Position numbers and translations under genes: made by a program. Of a stretch of 64,000 nucleotides of DNA, positions 32,620 to 43,434 are shown one piece after another. The first letter of the stretch is position 1, and each line of letters begins with the position of its first letter. The stretch spans positions 819,203,001 to 819,267,000 of the forward strand of contig CM057459.1 in NCBI GenBank assembly GCA_016271365.2. The letters are read 5' to 3'. The notes under the pieces are model-generated. The model was not told the DNA's origin, made no database searches, and worked only from the letters and a program-made list of their open reading frames with translations. This DNA comes from Neoceratodus forsteri (taxonomy: Eukaryota; Chordata; Ceratodontiformes; Ceratodontidae).

Positions 32620-35418
32620 CATGGTTACAAATGCCCGCAGCCTGGAAATAAAGTCCCAGACCTGGAAGACTTTGCTAGTAGAGACTGACCTGGACATAGC
32701 AGCAATACCAGAGATGTAGTACACCGCAAATCATGACTGGGATGTAAATGTACCAGGCTATGTTCTATTCAAGAGGGATAGGGGGAGTAACAAAAAGGAT
32801 GGGGGTGGCCCTGTACATCAGGGAAAGAATAAAAGCAACAGAGGTACAAGGTAGACAGGGGGAGGCTGAGATACTGTGGGCCAACCTTGAGCCAGACAAT
32901 GTCACAGCAATCTGCACAGGGGTGATCTACAGGCCTCCAATGCAGGGGGATTAGGTGGATAGGGAGCTAGTGGATGAAATTCACAAGATGGCATCAAAAG
33001 GGATTGTAATGATGCTGGGTGATTTCAATATGCCAGACGTGTATTGGAACTTCCCGACAGCCACATCAACCAGGAGCCTAGACATCCTGGATTTAGTACA
33101 GAGAGAAGGCCTTAGTCAGATAGTGCTTGAACCAACAAGAGATAGAGTGATTCTAGACCTAGTACTGACAAATGGGGCAGAACCACAAAAGTCTGAGTAG
33201 AGGATCAGCTGGGGTCCAGTGACCACCACATAGTGAGGTTTAGCTTGGGTACAGGGATACAGTCAAGACACACAAAGGCAAAGGTCTTAGATTTCAGGAG
33301 GGCAGACTTTGCTAAGATGGGGAGGTGTATCAAAGAAGCCCTGGCAAGGGTGGGGGTTGAGGAGTAGTGGGAACACATAAAAGGAGTCATAGTGGAAGTG
33401 ATGAACCAATGCATTAGGTTGAGAAGCAAAGGCAAGAGAAGGAGGAAACCACTATGGTTCTTGAATGATGTGGCAGAAACAGCTAGGGCCAAAAGGGCAG
33501 ATTTCAGGAAAAACAATATAAGGAGACTCAAAAGGAAGAGAAGTGGGTGGTGTACCTAAAGTGTGTAAAGGAAGCAGGGAAGGCTGTAAGGAGCACGACG
33601 GTACAAACTGAGGAAAGATTAGCACAGACAGTGAAGAAAGGGAACAAGACATTCTATAGGTACATTAGGGATAGAAGAAAAGCTGGGGGGGTGATTGCAA
33701 GGCTCAGAGGAGGATGAAAGGGAGTATATGGAAGGTGACCTGGAAAAGGCAGAAATACTGAATAAATACTTCTGTTTAGTATTCATTGAAGAAGGGGAGG
33801 ATCAGGAACCACATCTGGGCAACAGATATATGAGGGAGGAGATGTGAACACCAACCCATTTACAGTGGAGAGAGTCCTGGAGGACCACACAAAACTAACA
33901 GTGGAACAAGCAATGGGGCCAGATTGCGTGCACCCGAGGATATTAAAGGAACTATGTAGGGAGCTAGCAGTGCCTCTGACAACCATGCTCACTGATTCAC
34001 TCAACACAAGAGTGGCTCCAGAGGACTATAGGAGGGCACATGTAGTCCCTCCTCACAAAAATGGTAGCAGGGATGAGGCAGTAAACTATAGGCCTGTTAA
34101 CCTCATTTCAGTAGTGGGTAAGATCATGGAGGCACTGCTTAAAGAAAGGATAGAGGGACACCTGGACTCCAAAGGAGTCCAGGATCTGAGACAGCATGGG
34201 TTCACAGCAGGAAGGTCATACCAAATTAATCTGATAGATTATTTTGACTGAGTTACGAAGGAAGTGAATTGGAGGGGGGGTGGACTACTTCAATTTCAAC
34301 AAGTCCTTCAACAGCATCCCACATAAAAAGCTGATTAACAAGATGGGGAGTCTAGGCATGGGCCACAAGGCTGTAAACTGGGTTAGAAACTGGTTAATAG
34401 ACAGGAGGCAGAGGGTGGTGGTAAATGAGATCCAATTCAGGGAGCTGGGGTGACCAATGGGGCACCTCAGGGATCAGTCCTTGGGCCAGTCCTGTTTAAT
34501 ATCTTCATTCATGACATAGTAGAAGGGCTGGAGGAAAGGTGTGCCTGTTTGCAGGTGACACCAAGATCAGCAACAAGGTGGATACTCCAGATGGGGTGAA
34601 GAAAATGAGGAGGGACCTAGGGAAGCTTGAAAAATAGTCTGAGGGAGAGGTTACTTCAAGATGATAAATAACTAACTAAATAAATAAACTAATAAACTGA
34701 GATTCAATGCAAAGAAGTGCAAAATAATGCACCAGGGATGCAGAAACCCTGGAGAGAAATACAGGATTGGGGGGAATTGCTAACTGTCATCAAGAAAGAA
34801 AGGGATCGGGGGGTTATCATTTCTGATGACCTAAAGGTGAGTAAGTAGAGTACAAAGGCAGCAGAGAAAGCCAGTGGCATAATGGTGTGCATCAGCAGAG
34901 GTATCACTAGAAGAAGGAGGGAGGTGGTGATTCCACTGTATAAAACATTGATGAGGCCTCATCTGGAGTACTGTGTGCAATTCTGGAGGCTGCATCTTCA
35001 AAAGGACGTTGACGGGGTGGAAACGGTCCAGAAAAGGACAACAAAGATGGTACAGTGCTTGCACCAGAAAACATACGAGAAGAGATTAAAAGACCTCAAT
35101 ATGTTCTCACTGGAGGAAAGGAGGGAGTGAGGAGACATGATAGAAACCTTCAAGTACCTTAAAGGCATAAACAAGATACAAGGGGGTGACTTCTTTTAAT
35201 ATAGGGGAAGTACAAGAACAAGGGGACACGATATGAAATTGGAAGGGGGCAGGATAAAGGGAAATGTAAGGAAGTTTTTCTTCACGGAAAGGGTGGTGGA
35301 TGCATGGAACAGTCTACCACAGGAGGTAGTGGAAGCAAGCACAGTGGGAGGATTCAAGCAGGCATGGGATAGGAATAAGGGAACTCTAGTGGTGGGAAGG
35401 AGAGGTGGCAGTCTTTGA
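32620..35418 (+). pseudogene. CR1 ORF2, broken; RT active site mutated
   Basis: Endonuclease blocks: NARSLE near 32630, a frameshifted YTANHDWDVNVPGY near 32720, TGVIYRPPMQ near 32920, MMLGDFNMPDV near 33010-33045, DLVLTNGA near 33155 and SDHHIVRF near 33220, which keeps the catalytic Asp-His. RT: GFTAGRSYQINLIDYFD near 34200, a frameshifted palm A, then CLFAGDTKI near 34545-34570, where the FADD motif has become FAGD. The C-terminal region includes MRPHLEYCVQFWRLHLQKDV (34960-35015). Stops at 33360 and elsewhere. Confidence 0.8.
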
Positions 35419-35517
35419 CAAAACAGGGTCGAGGACAGTAAATAAGGGTAAAGTTTACGGGCAGAATAGATTGGCCTAGCAGTCCTTAACTGCTGTCAGT
35501 TTCTATGTTTCTATGTA

Positions 35518-36440
35518 ACGCCTGCTGTTCTTCAGTCGAAAGAGTGAAACAAACAGTGGTAAAGATCCAAAACAGTAACATAACCAGTGACAGCTAATAT
35601 GGCAAGGCATGGCACCTAACTTCAAACTCCTTCCCTGAGTGCAACAAGGTAATCAGTTAGAAGGAAACCAAGAATGGTGGGAGTCCAAACAGGCCGGCAA
35701 TGTAATGAAAAGTAAATGTGAGGGTCAGCAGAAAGGAACCTTCCACCAAAGTGTACAGGGGGCCAGGGAGTCAGTAGGGAGAGGCAGTGAGGGAACCGGA
35801 TGATGTGCAAAAGGGAATATATCAGAGAAGAGAGGAGGAAGGTCCAAGTCAGTAGGTCAGCAGGCCAGAGGCAATGCTTCTTCCAAAAACACAAACATGA
35901 AGGAGCCACCAATAATATAAAGGAGGGAGACTGTGGCATACACCAAAGTATGAGGACCTAAACCCCACACTTCATAACATACCCCCAATTAGCAAAGTCA
36001 GCTGGGCAGGACTGCCATCCTCTATTTCAAAGGGGAGAGTTCATACTGATTAAGGAAAAATAGGTGAGTCCCACTGGCAGGGGCAAGACTAGCAGATGCA
36101 AATCTTACAGAGGCATCAGCAGTTAGAAGGCCTGAAAGACTTTCTACCATTATGGAATCTCCCCACCAGGGGAAGCATGGGGAGCACATATGGAAAGTGA
36201 TGTATCTGGTGTCACAAACTAGCCCAAATAAGGGGTCCCGGGGGGAAGGTCCAGGACAACAGGTCTGATCCAAACAGATCAACAGTAATGCCCTCTCCCT
36301 GCATCTCTGTCACATAAAGGACAACAATGTCAGAGAACATGTTCCTTGAGAAATAGAGGGACATGGGGAGCCAAGCCAACCCTCCCCCGAATAACCACAG
36401 AAATCAGCAAAATCAGGTAGCAGGACAGCCCTCTGCCATC
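35518..36440. other. Unassigned segment between CR1 and Ty3/gypsy element
   Basis: No domain recognised on either strand in the longer frames. By position it could be the L1 inter-ORF region or the target of the LTR element. About 920 bp. Confidence 0.4.
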
Positions 36441-37009
36441 ACAGAAGAAACTTCCCACAAATAAAAGTTCAAGTTCAAGTTTATTGCAAGAAAGACTCCT
36501 CAGTAGGAAGGGGAGGAATAAGTAAGGGATCGCACAAAGAAAGGGATGAAAACAGGGGTAAGACCCCTCTAGGACTCCCAGTAAATTTACACTAGAAAGC
36601 TGCCTGCGCAACCACATTAATCCGTAAACAAAAGCAAGTACAACTGTATAAACGTTAACCAAAAGCTAAAACATTAATACAATTGAAACAGTCTTGATAC
36701 CCAAATATTGACAACAGCATCCGAATATAAGCTGCCAGATAAAGATGAAACCCGGACCAAGAGGAACCATCTATATAGAGTCCAGTTCCCTGTTGTATTT
36801 GGTGGCCAAAAATAAGTACCTTAAACACATCAGGGTCTTGGTAATAAGAAAACAAATCCCACAGAAATCTAGGCCTTCTCTGTTTATTTCTATTCAGCTC
36901 AGACATAAAGGGACAAATGTTCTCAACACACACACAGGAAGAGTTATAGAAAGTCAATTTCTTAAAGCTGTACTGTCTAACATTTCTTAAAGCTGCACTA
37001 CATATAACA
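36441..37009 (-). repeat. 3' LTR
   Basis: Sense start TGTTATATGTAGTG at 37009 next to the polypurine tract. The sense strand then has a TATA-like CTATATAGATGG (near 36775) and, near 36485, GCAATAAACTTG, a polyadenylation signal. The end is placed near 36441 only approximately because the other LTR does not align clearly beyond position 36790. Confidence 0.6.
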
Positions 37010-37104
37010 ATCCCTCCTGACTTAGCTAGAAAGTACATAAGTCAATAATTCAGAAAATAGTACGAAACTATCAAAGTTATTACTGCAATGTCCCTTTTAG
37101 TTAG

Positions 37105-38140
37105 TCATGTCATTAGGCTATATCTCAACAAGTCCATTCTCTTTGGTGGATGTCTTACACGTCTTGACTGACGTAATAGGACTAGAGGCTGTTGCACTGG
37201 AATCTGAATAGCATCACCCACATCTTGTCTCAATTGCTGTGGTTCCACTATCTCTTCCTGTTCTTGTTCTGGAAGAAATAATGCTGGATAACTACCCCGA
37301 CTCTGGGTATCCCTTTTTTGTTCTGTCTCAATTCTAGTACGTAATTGGTCCACATGTTTTTTCACTCTCCTCTGGTTAGTCAGTCGAACACTATAGACAG
37401 CATTTCCGAACTTTTTTTCTACCACACCTTTTATACATCTCTTTGGGCCTGCATACATCCTGACCCACTCAAGATCATTGGGTTTGAAGGATCTGGTGTT
37501 AGGAAACATTTTAGTTACTGATTTATAGCCTAGAGGGCGAAGAAGATCCAACTGAGTTAGAATCTGACATCCAAACAACAATTCTGCAGGGAATATTCCC
37601 ATGACACAATGTGGTATTGTTCGCTACATCACAAGAAAGTCCAAAAGGGCTATTTGTATTACCGTCAGTGTAGTAGGATTACCGTTGTCCATACTCTTTT
37701 TTAAAGTCTGAACCATGCATTCCGCCTCGCCATTTAAACTTGGATGGTAAGGAGGTGAGAAAATATGATGGATACCATGTTGCTGGCAAAATGCTTGGAA
37801 TTCAACAGACGTGAACTATGGTCCGTTATCCAAGGCAATCACTTGCGGAAAACCATGGATAGCAAAGGTAGATTTCAACACTTTAATGGTCCTGTTAGTA
37901 GTTGTTGAAGACATTTGATGAATTTCTGGCCATTTACTATAAGCATCAGTTAAGCGTAACTACATGGAATTTAAATAAGGTCCTACAAAATGAATATGCA
38001 ACCTTTGCCAGGGTTTTTCAGGACATTCCCAATGGTGAACTGGAGCTCTTGCTGGATTTCTCATCGATACAGCACAAGCTGGTATATGTCTTTGTCAATG
38101 GAAGGCCACCATATGTGAAGTCTGGCTAGGGATTTCATTT
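37105..38140 (-). pseudogene. Integrase region of the Ty3/gypsy pol
   Basis: The protein would join the cDNA to host DNA. The catalytic core shows all three acidic blocks: LTDAYSKWPE near 37945, IALDNGP then a stop near 37835, and LNGEAE near 37735. The C-terminal region 37602-37105 is an open frame with MGIFPAELLFG, LEWVRMYAG and a basic tail (LLRQSRRVRHPPKRM). Stops interrupt the core. Confidence 0.8.
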
Positions 38141-39900
38141 TTAGCAATGCATGGATGGCCCACATGCAAGAGAGTTACCACATTGGAGTGATAACATTGG
38201 GATACTATGGCACACAATCTCCATAGAAGACACCCCCTCAGCAATGGACAACTGTTGTCTCTTTGTATAGTAAAGTTGTAGTTCAGCTAAACAAGTAATG
38301 CCTTGTGGACAACCCTCAAGTGTATACTGATACACTTGTTTCAAAACTGCATCTTGACTAGTCACTTTTGCAATGTCTTTGGCTAATACTGGAAGCTGAT
38401 CTAACTGTTGTAGCTCCATTGCACACACAACAGTAGAATCCTCCATATCTTTGAATTGCACTGGAAAACTATCTGGTCCCACCTGGCATATTAATGGCTC
38501 CTCTTTAAGTCCCACATCAAACTCCATTTCTCTGGATATTGGTAACCCCAACAAGGCATCTGCATTTCCATGCTGGTCTGTTGGTTGGTATGTAACCTTG
38601 AAATTATAGACAGACAAAATTAATGCCCATCATTGAAGTTGGCTAGCAGCTGTCTCTGGAATTCCTTTTTCTGGACTGAAAATTGTCATTAGTGGCTTGT
38701 GACCCATCTTCAGGTGAAACTTGTGACCTAATATTGGCGAAATGTCTTGACTCCAAACACAATTGCTAATGCCTCTCTTTGAATCTGGGTATAATTCCTT
38801 TCAGCTGCAGTGAGTTTGCATGAAACATGGGCTATCGGCTTTTCCACTCCTTCAGGATCTGTATGGAAAAGGACAGCTCCTATACCCACAGGACTAGCAT
38901 CACAGGCCAATGTGATAGGTAAGTTTGGGTCATAATGAGTTAAATTATTCACATTGGTTAGAGAGAGCTTGATGGCTTGAACTGCCTTACTTTGGCCCTT
39001 GGTCCACTTCCACAGAGTACCTTTATGTAACAGTTCATTTAGGATAGCACATTTAGTGGTTAAGCCAGGTATGAAATGGTCATAGTAGCACACCATACAC
39101 AAGAATGAGTGCAACTCTGAAACATTCTGTGGTTCAGGCATGTGCACAATGGCTTCTACCTTTTCATCATTCGGACAAATTCCATCTTTGTCAATAGTGT
39201 GACCTAAGTACATGACACTTGGCTAACAAAATTGATATTTTTCTCTCCTGAGTCTGAATTCACTCTGTTGCAAGCTCTCTAAAGTCTTTTGTAAGTTAAG
39301 TAAATGTCCCACTTCTGTCTTGCCCTTGACAATGATGTCATCCAAATAACAAGCAACACCTGGTATATCACCCACCATTTGCTCCATCACTTTTTGGAAA
39401 ATAGCCGGTGTGGAACTAAGGCCAAAACTTAACCATTTGTACTTGTACAGCCCTTGGTGTGTATTAATCACTACCAGTTTCGGAGAGTCTGTATCCAGTA
39501 CCACTTGAAGATATGCATCAGCAAGATCCAGTTAAGAGAACCCCACTCCACCATTCAGTCTATGAAAAAGTTCCTCAGGCAAGGATAAAGGAAATACATC
39601 TGCGCTAAGTACTGGATTAAGTGTCACCTTAAAATCTCTGCATATTCAAATCTTACCACCTGGTTTAGATACCACCACAATTGGAGTAGCCGAATCTGAA
39701 CTTAAAACCTTTTCCAGCACACCCACATTTTCTAGTCTGTCCAATTCTGCCCCAACCACTGGTTTTAAGGCTAAAGGAAGTTTCTGTAGTTTACAAAACT
39801 TAGGGACTGCATTATGCTTTGTAACTAGCTTTGCTTTAGCTGTTGTGCAACATCCCAGGCCTTTCCACAATTCTGGATACATGTCTAAAATCTCCCCAAG
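38141..39900 (-). pseudogene. Reverse transcriptase-RNase H region of Ty3/gypsy pol
   Basis: RT blocks: LVTKHNAVPKFCKLQKLPLA then LSSDSATPIVVVSKPGGKI (39830-39650), LDLADAYLQ near 39510, YKWLSFGLSSTPAIFQKVME (39440-39380) and an intact YLDDIIVKG near 39345. RNase H: ITLACDASPVGIGAVLF (38915-38870) with the first catalytic Asp, HVSCKLTAAERNYTQIQREA and, after a break, YQPTDQHGNADALLGLP (38580-38540). Stops near 39655, 39535 and 39220 interrupt it. The order follows the family standard. Confidence 0.85.
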
Positions 39901-40280
39901 CTTGAGTGGGTTGCTGCTTTATGGCACCTGGACAGCAGCAAGTAGGCCAAAATTTTCTGGATCATTATGAATGTTTAGAATAATCTGAGCATCTCTGCCC
40001 AAAATGTTGACATCTTTGTTTGAACCCAGGAAAATTAAAGGTGTACTAGGAGAATCAGTCCTGCTTACCAAAGTGGTAAATGAGCCCAGTGGCTAAATTG
40101 GTTGCCCTTCAAATGCATGAAGCAACTTATTACAAGGAGACAATGGTGGCTTATCCAGATCAGACCATGTCTGATGGTTAATAAAAGTAACTGGGGATGC
40201 AGAGTCTACTATTAAATGCAACTGATGCCTCAGTTGTGACAATTGAAGTAACACATATAAAGGAGGAACATCTTTAGTCT
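39900..40280 (-). pseudogene. Protease region of Ty3/gypsy pol
   Basis: Contains LIVDSASPVTFINHQTW near 40215-40170. The usual retropepsin motif is D-S/T-G-A; here it reads D-S-A-S, so the Gly is lost. Downstream ILGRDAQIIL near 39990 fits the second conserved protease block (ILGRD). One stop lies at 40095. Confidence 0.6.
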
Positions 40281-41156
40281 ACATGTGTGCTGCAATAGGA
40301 ACCATTACACTCTCTGTGCTCTCTGAACTGATCACTGCAGTTCTCCTGCTTCTGCAAACCTTAACAATATGTCCCTGGCATTTACATGAATGACACTGAA
40401 CTTCTTTGAATTTGCACTGGTCCCTGCTATGCTGAGAAGATCCACATGATGCACATTGGTATTGGCCAAGCAGTTTGGGTGGAGTGGATGAATTTTTCTT
40501 TGAAAACAGTGGTTTAGACATAGATTTGAGCTGTTTCAATTTGGGGTTTTCTGCAGCTACTTGTATCTCATTTTTAGTGTTCATCTTAGCATGTGCTTTA
40601 TTTTCTGCAGCCTCATACATTAATGCTGTCTGTAAAAGTTCATCAGCAGACTTCTTGACACTTACAGAAAATAATTGCTGAATACGATATTCATTATTCA
40701 ACCCGATAAACTTATAAGCTAAATTAGATTCAAGATGCTCCCTGCTCCACTCACATGTGAGAGCTAAGCTTTGATCTCAGCCAAATAAGATTGTAATGAC
40801 TGACCTGGTTTCTGACAGCAACTGTAGAATTTATAACGTTCAGCCCTTGGGAAAGTTGTTAAATTGTATTGTGCATTCAATTTAGTCTTTAGCTGTCGAT
40901 ATGACAAATCCTCCAGCCGGTTAGGTGCACACAGATTGCATAAAAGTTTGAAGGTTTCACTCCCCAAGAAAATGCAAAAAGCAGCTCGAATAAGCATATC
41001 CAGTTGCAGTTCATTTGCAGATTGTATGGCAGGATTAAGTAATAACCACTGATCTAACCATCTGGACCATGTATCCCAGTCCATTCCTGTAAAAATCACA
41101 AAGCTGGCTGAAGTTTCTATGATATAGCACAGTCCAAATTGCTTACTTGCCTCCAA
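40279..41156 (-). pseudogene. Gag: capsid and nucleocapsid with two zinc knuckles
   Basis: The start is placed at ATG 41156 (MEASKQFG), close to the end of the 5' LTR. The capsid-like part has DWDTWSRWLDQWLL and FPRAERYKFYSCCQKPGQSL, followed by a stop or shift near 40760. The nucleocapsid part (40701-40279) has CASCGSSQHSRDQC and CHSCKCQGHIVKVC, two CCHC knuckles for RNA packaging. The interruption leaves two open frames of about 130 and 140 codons. Confidence 0.8.
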
Positions 41157-41169
41157 TGCAGAAAGTCAC

Positions 41170-41447
41170 AAAATGGTATAATTCAATAAGCTGGAGCTAT
41201 GAAAATATTCACCATCCTTGTCACTAGTTTGTTGTATTTGGTGGCCGAAAATAAGTACCTTAAATAAATCAGGGTCTTGGTAATAAGAAAACACATCACA
41301 CATAAATTTAGACCTTCTCTGTTTACCTCTATTCTGCCAGACATGAAGGGACAACCGTTCTCAACACACACATAGGAAGAGTTACAGGAAGTCTATTTCT
41401 TAAATATGTACTGTCTAACATTTCTTAAAGCTGTACTACACATAACA
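41170..41447 (-). repeat. 5' LTR, apparently shortened
   Basis: Sense start TGTTATGTGTAGTACAGC at 41447. It matches the 3' LTR as far as the complement of GTTGTATTTGG (about 41230). Beyond that, the sequence up to the gag start is only about 70 bp and lacks the TATA-like and AATAAA blocks of the 3' LTR, so this LTR has probably suffered a deletion. Confidence 0.55.
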
Positions 41448-41870
41448 TTCTTCACTGAAGACAACAGTTGATTGAGTCAAAGGCAATGGAATCAGGGGTG
41501 AGAACCAATAAAACTGCAGAACAGCAGATGGAAAGACAGAAGTCCCAGAATCATTATGAGGCCATCTCAACAGGTGATAATCACAGAGTTAATGCTGCCA
41601 GGGAGGAACAAAGACCAATGTGGTGAACAGTGAACAAAGTAGGGCAAACCCAATAGTTGAAGAGGGGAAAACAACCATCTATGGTTGCTAGCCTTGCTTG
41701 TAGAGCAGAAAGCAGATAACTAAAAGAAGCTACATGTTCTTATGAATATAATACTTATATCTCAGCAGGAGTCAGTGTCTGTTGAGATTAAGCAGACAGA
41801 TACTTTATTAGAAGTAGAAGGGGTCTTATTTAGAGTTAAAAAAAGAAAGAAAGTCAGTGTGTGTTCTGTG
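41448..41870. other. Unassigned segment between Ty3/gypsy and CR1
   Basis: No gene recognised; AT-rich, with no long frame of interest. By position it may be part of the disrupted L1. Confidence 0.35.
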
Positions 41871-41950
41871 CTGGGAAAGGTACTGTATCAACTTACTTTG
41901 CTAAACCTGTAGGAGGAGAGAGAGCTTAATTGGGGGTGTGGCTTAGACAC

Positions 41951-41958
41951 TATAAAAG
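41951..41958 (+). promoter_or_regulatory. TATA-like motif in the CR1 5' UTR
   Basis: TATAAAAG follows GTGGCTTAGACAC and lies about 370 bp upstream of the ORF1 start. It could contribute to an internal or host promoter. This is a sequence match only. Confidence 0.25.
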
Positions 41959-42326
41959 CAGGTGACTCAAATTACAACTTTCTATTGCTAGCCTTTTTTC
42001 TTACTAATTGCCCATCATCCCACCCTCCACTCACCCACCCTAAGCCAGTTCTACTTTTATAGCCACTGGATTTGACTGTCAACAGGAACTTCCTTTTTGG
42101 CAGTTGGAAGGGAAGTATCATAGAGAAACATTGGTTTTGTCAACCCTAAAGGAAAAAAAGTAGCTCACTCTCCCCCCTAGCTGCTGGTGGTCTGACACTG
42201 AGCAAGGAAGAAGGAGGCTACTGAAGAATATAGGAAGTTGCTGTCCCAGAACAGGAAGGGTGAGAGTTGTAAGGAGAGGAGAGAGTAAGCATACAGAGAA
42301 ACAGGAGAGGGGACACAAAATAAGAC

Positions 42327-43271
42327 ATGATAGGGGTGGTGCAGTGCAATGGCTGTGGGGCAGCAGTGTTCCAGGAGACATTCTGTAGGCTGCAGTGCTG
42401 CCCTATTTGCAGGCACCTCTCTGGTCTGAGGGACAAGGTTACCTGTCTTCAGGCTGACCTGGCTAGGATTTGTGAAACCTTCTCCCCCACCCAGGGACCA
42501 CCAGGGCCAATGCCACTACCTCAGAGGTTGCCAAGAAAGAGGAGAGGCTGGACCAGGGTGGGCTCGGGGAGGGAAAGGGTAGTGGAAAAGAGCTACATCC
42601 CTCCAGCTGTACCTCTCTATAATTCATTCACTCTTCTGGTGGATAGTGGTTCCTCTATGGAGGCACCTGCAGTGGAGACCAAGGAGGATGCTGGGAACCC
42701 TCACAAAGAAGACCCACAGGAAGGTAGCATGGGACCCCACAGGGGAAGGAAACAACTCCTGGTGGGGGACTCAATCATTAGGGAGGTAGAAATGGGGGAG
42801 GAAGAGGAGAGGGAGGTAAGGTGCCTGCCTGGCACCATGGCTTGGAGGGACAGGAAGTGAATCCTCAGGATTGTGGGAGCAGCTGCATGAGGGAGGGAGC
42901 TGGATGTCATTGTCCACCAAAGGACAAATGACCTGGCTAGGAACAGGATCAGAGCAGTGCAAGAGGAGTTTGTAGAGTTGGGGAGGGGCCTTAGACAAGT
43001 AGCGCATGCGGTAACCTTCTTGGAGGTGCTGCCTGTCTATGGCAAGGGTGATGCTAGGGTACTCCTCACCAGGGAATTCAATGAATGGTTGAAAAACTAG
43101 TGTGGAGCTCAGGGTTTTGGCTTCACTGGGGACTGGGAAGCCACCTGGTGGGATGCAGACCTATATTGGTGTGATGGTCTGCATCTATCCAGGGGGGGAA
43201 CCAGGATCCTAGGTGAGAGGTTTAAATGTTTGATTGGCAAGTATTTAAACTTGCCAAGGGTGGGGCACTGA
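42327..43271 (+). pseudogene. CR1 ORF1: zinc-binding N-terminus and SGNH-type esterase
   Basis: About 314 codons in one frame with three in-frame stops (42858, near 42888 and near 43100). The N-terminus has CNGC and, after about 20 residues, CRLQCCPICRHL, which suggests a zinc-binding fold. The middle is proline and arginine rich. The esterase part keeps LLVGDSIIREVE (GDS serine, near 42760-42790), a changed Asn block QRTNDLAR (Gly to Arg) and DGLHLSRGGTRILGERF (Asp-x-x-His, near 43170-43220). CR1 ORF1 proteins of this class bind nucleic acid and accompany ORF2. The stops mean it is inactive here. Confidence 0.75.
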
Positions 43272-43434
43272 AAAGGAACAGGGAAATCCCAGCCTCCCCC
43301 CACAAAACATGGTAATTAGTGAGGTAAACACCAAGGTAGAGAAGTCATTAGGGAGCAGGACAGAGGTAAATGTAAATAAAAGGCAAAGGCAGTAAGGACA
43401 GGAAAGGGGTTAAAAGGGGTAAGGCCATCAAAAA

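Larger units (their letters stand above)
31770..35517 (+). mobile_element. CR1-like LINE, 5'-truncated within ORF1
   Basis: Contains the esterase half of ORF1 and all of ORF2, ending with TTCTATGTTTCTATG at 35517. Flanks AACTCCTATTCTGTTCT (31769) and AACGCCTGCTGTTCTT (35518) are similar and could be a diverged target duplication, but CR1 elements usually lack clear ones. The element breaks the presumed L1 inter-ORF region. Confidence 0.8.
36441..41447 (-). mobile_element. Ty3/gypsy LTR retrotransposon, decayed
   Basis: The order gag, protease, RT-RNase H, integrase on the minus strand is that of Ty3/gypsy. The right-hand (5') LTR and left-hand (3') LTR share about 220 bp, from TTGTATTTGGTGGCC to CATAACA, and both begin TGTTAT in sense. 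The 3' LTR is directly preceded (sense) by CAGGAGGGAT, a polypurine tract. The two LTRs differ by roughly one position in ten, which suggests an old insertion. Several in-frame stops but few large deletions are seen. The left boundary is uncertain. Confidence 0.85.
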
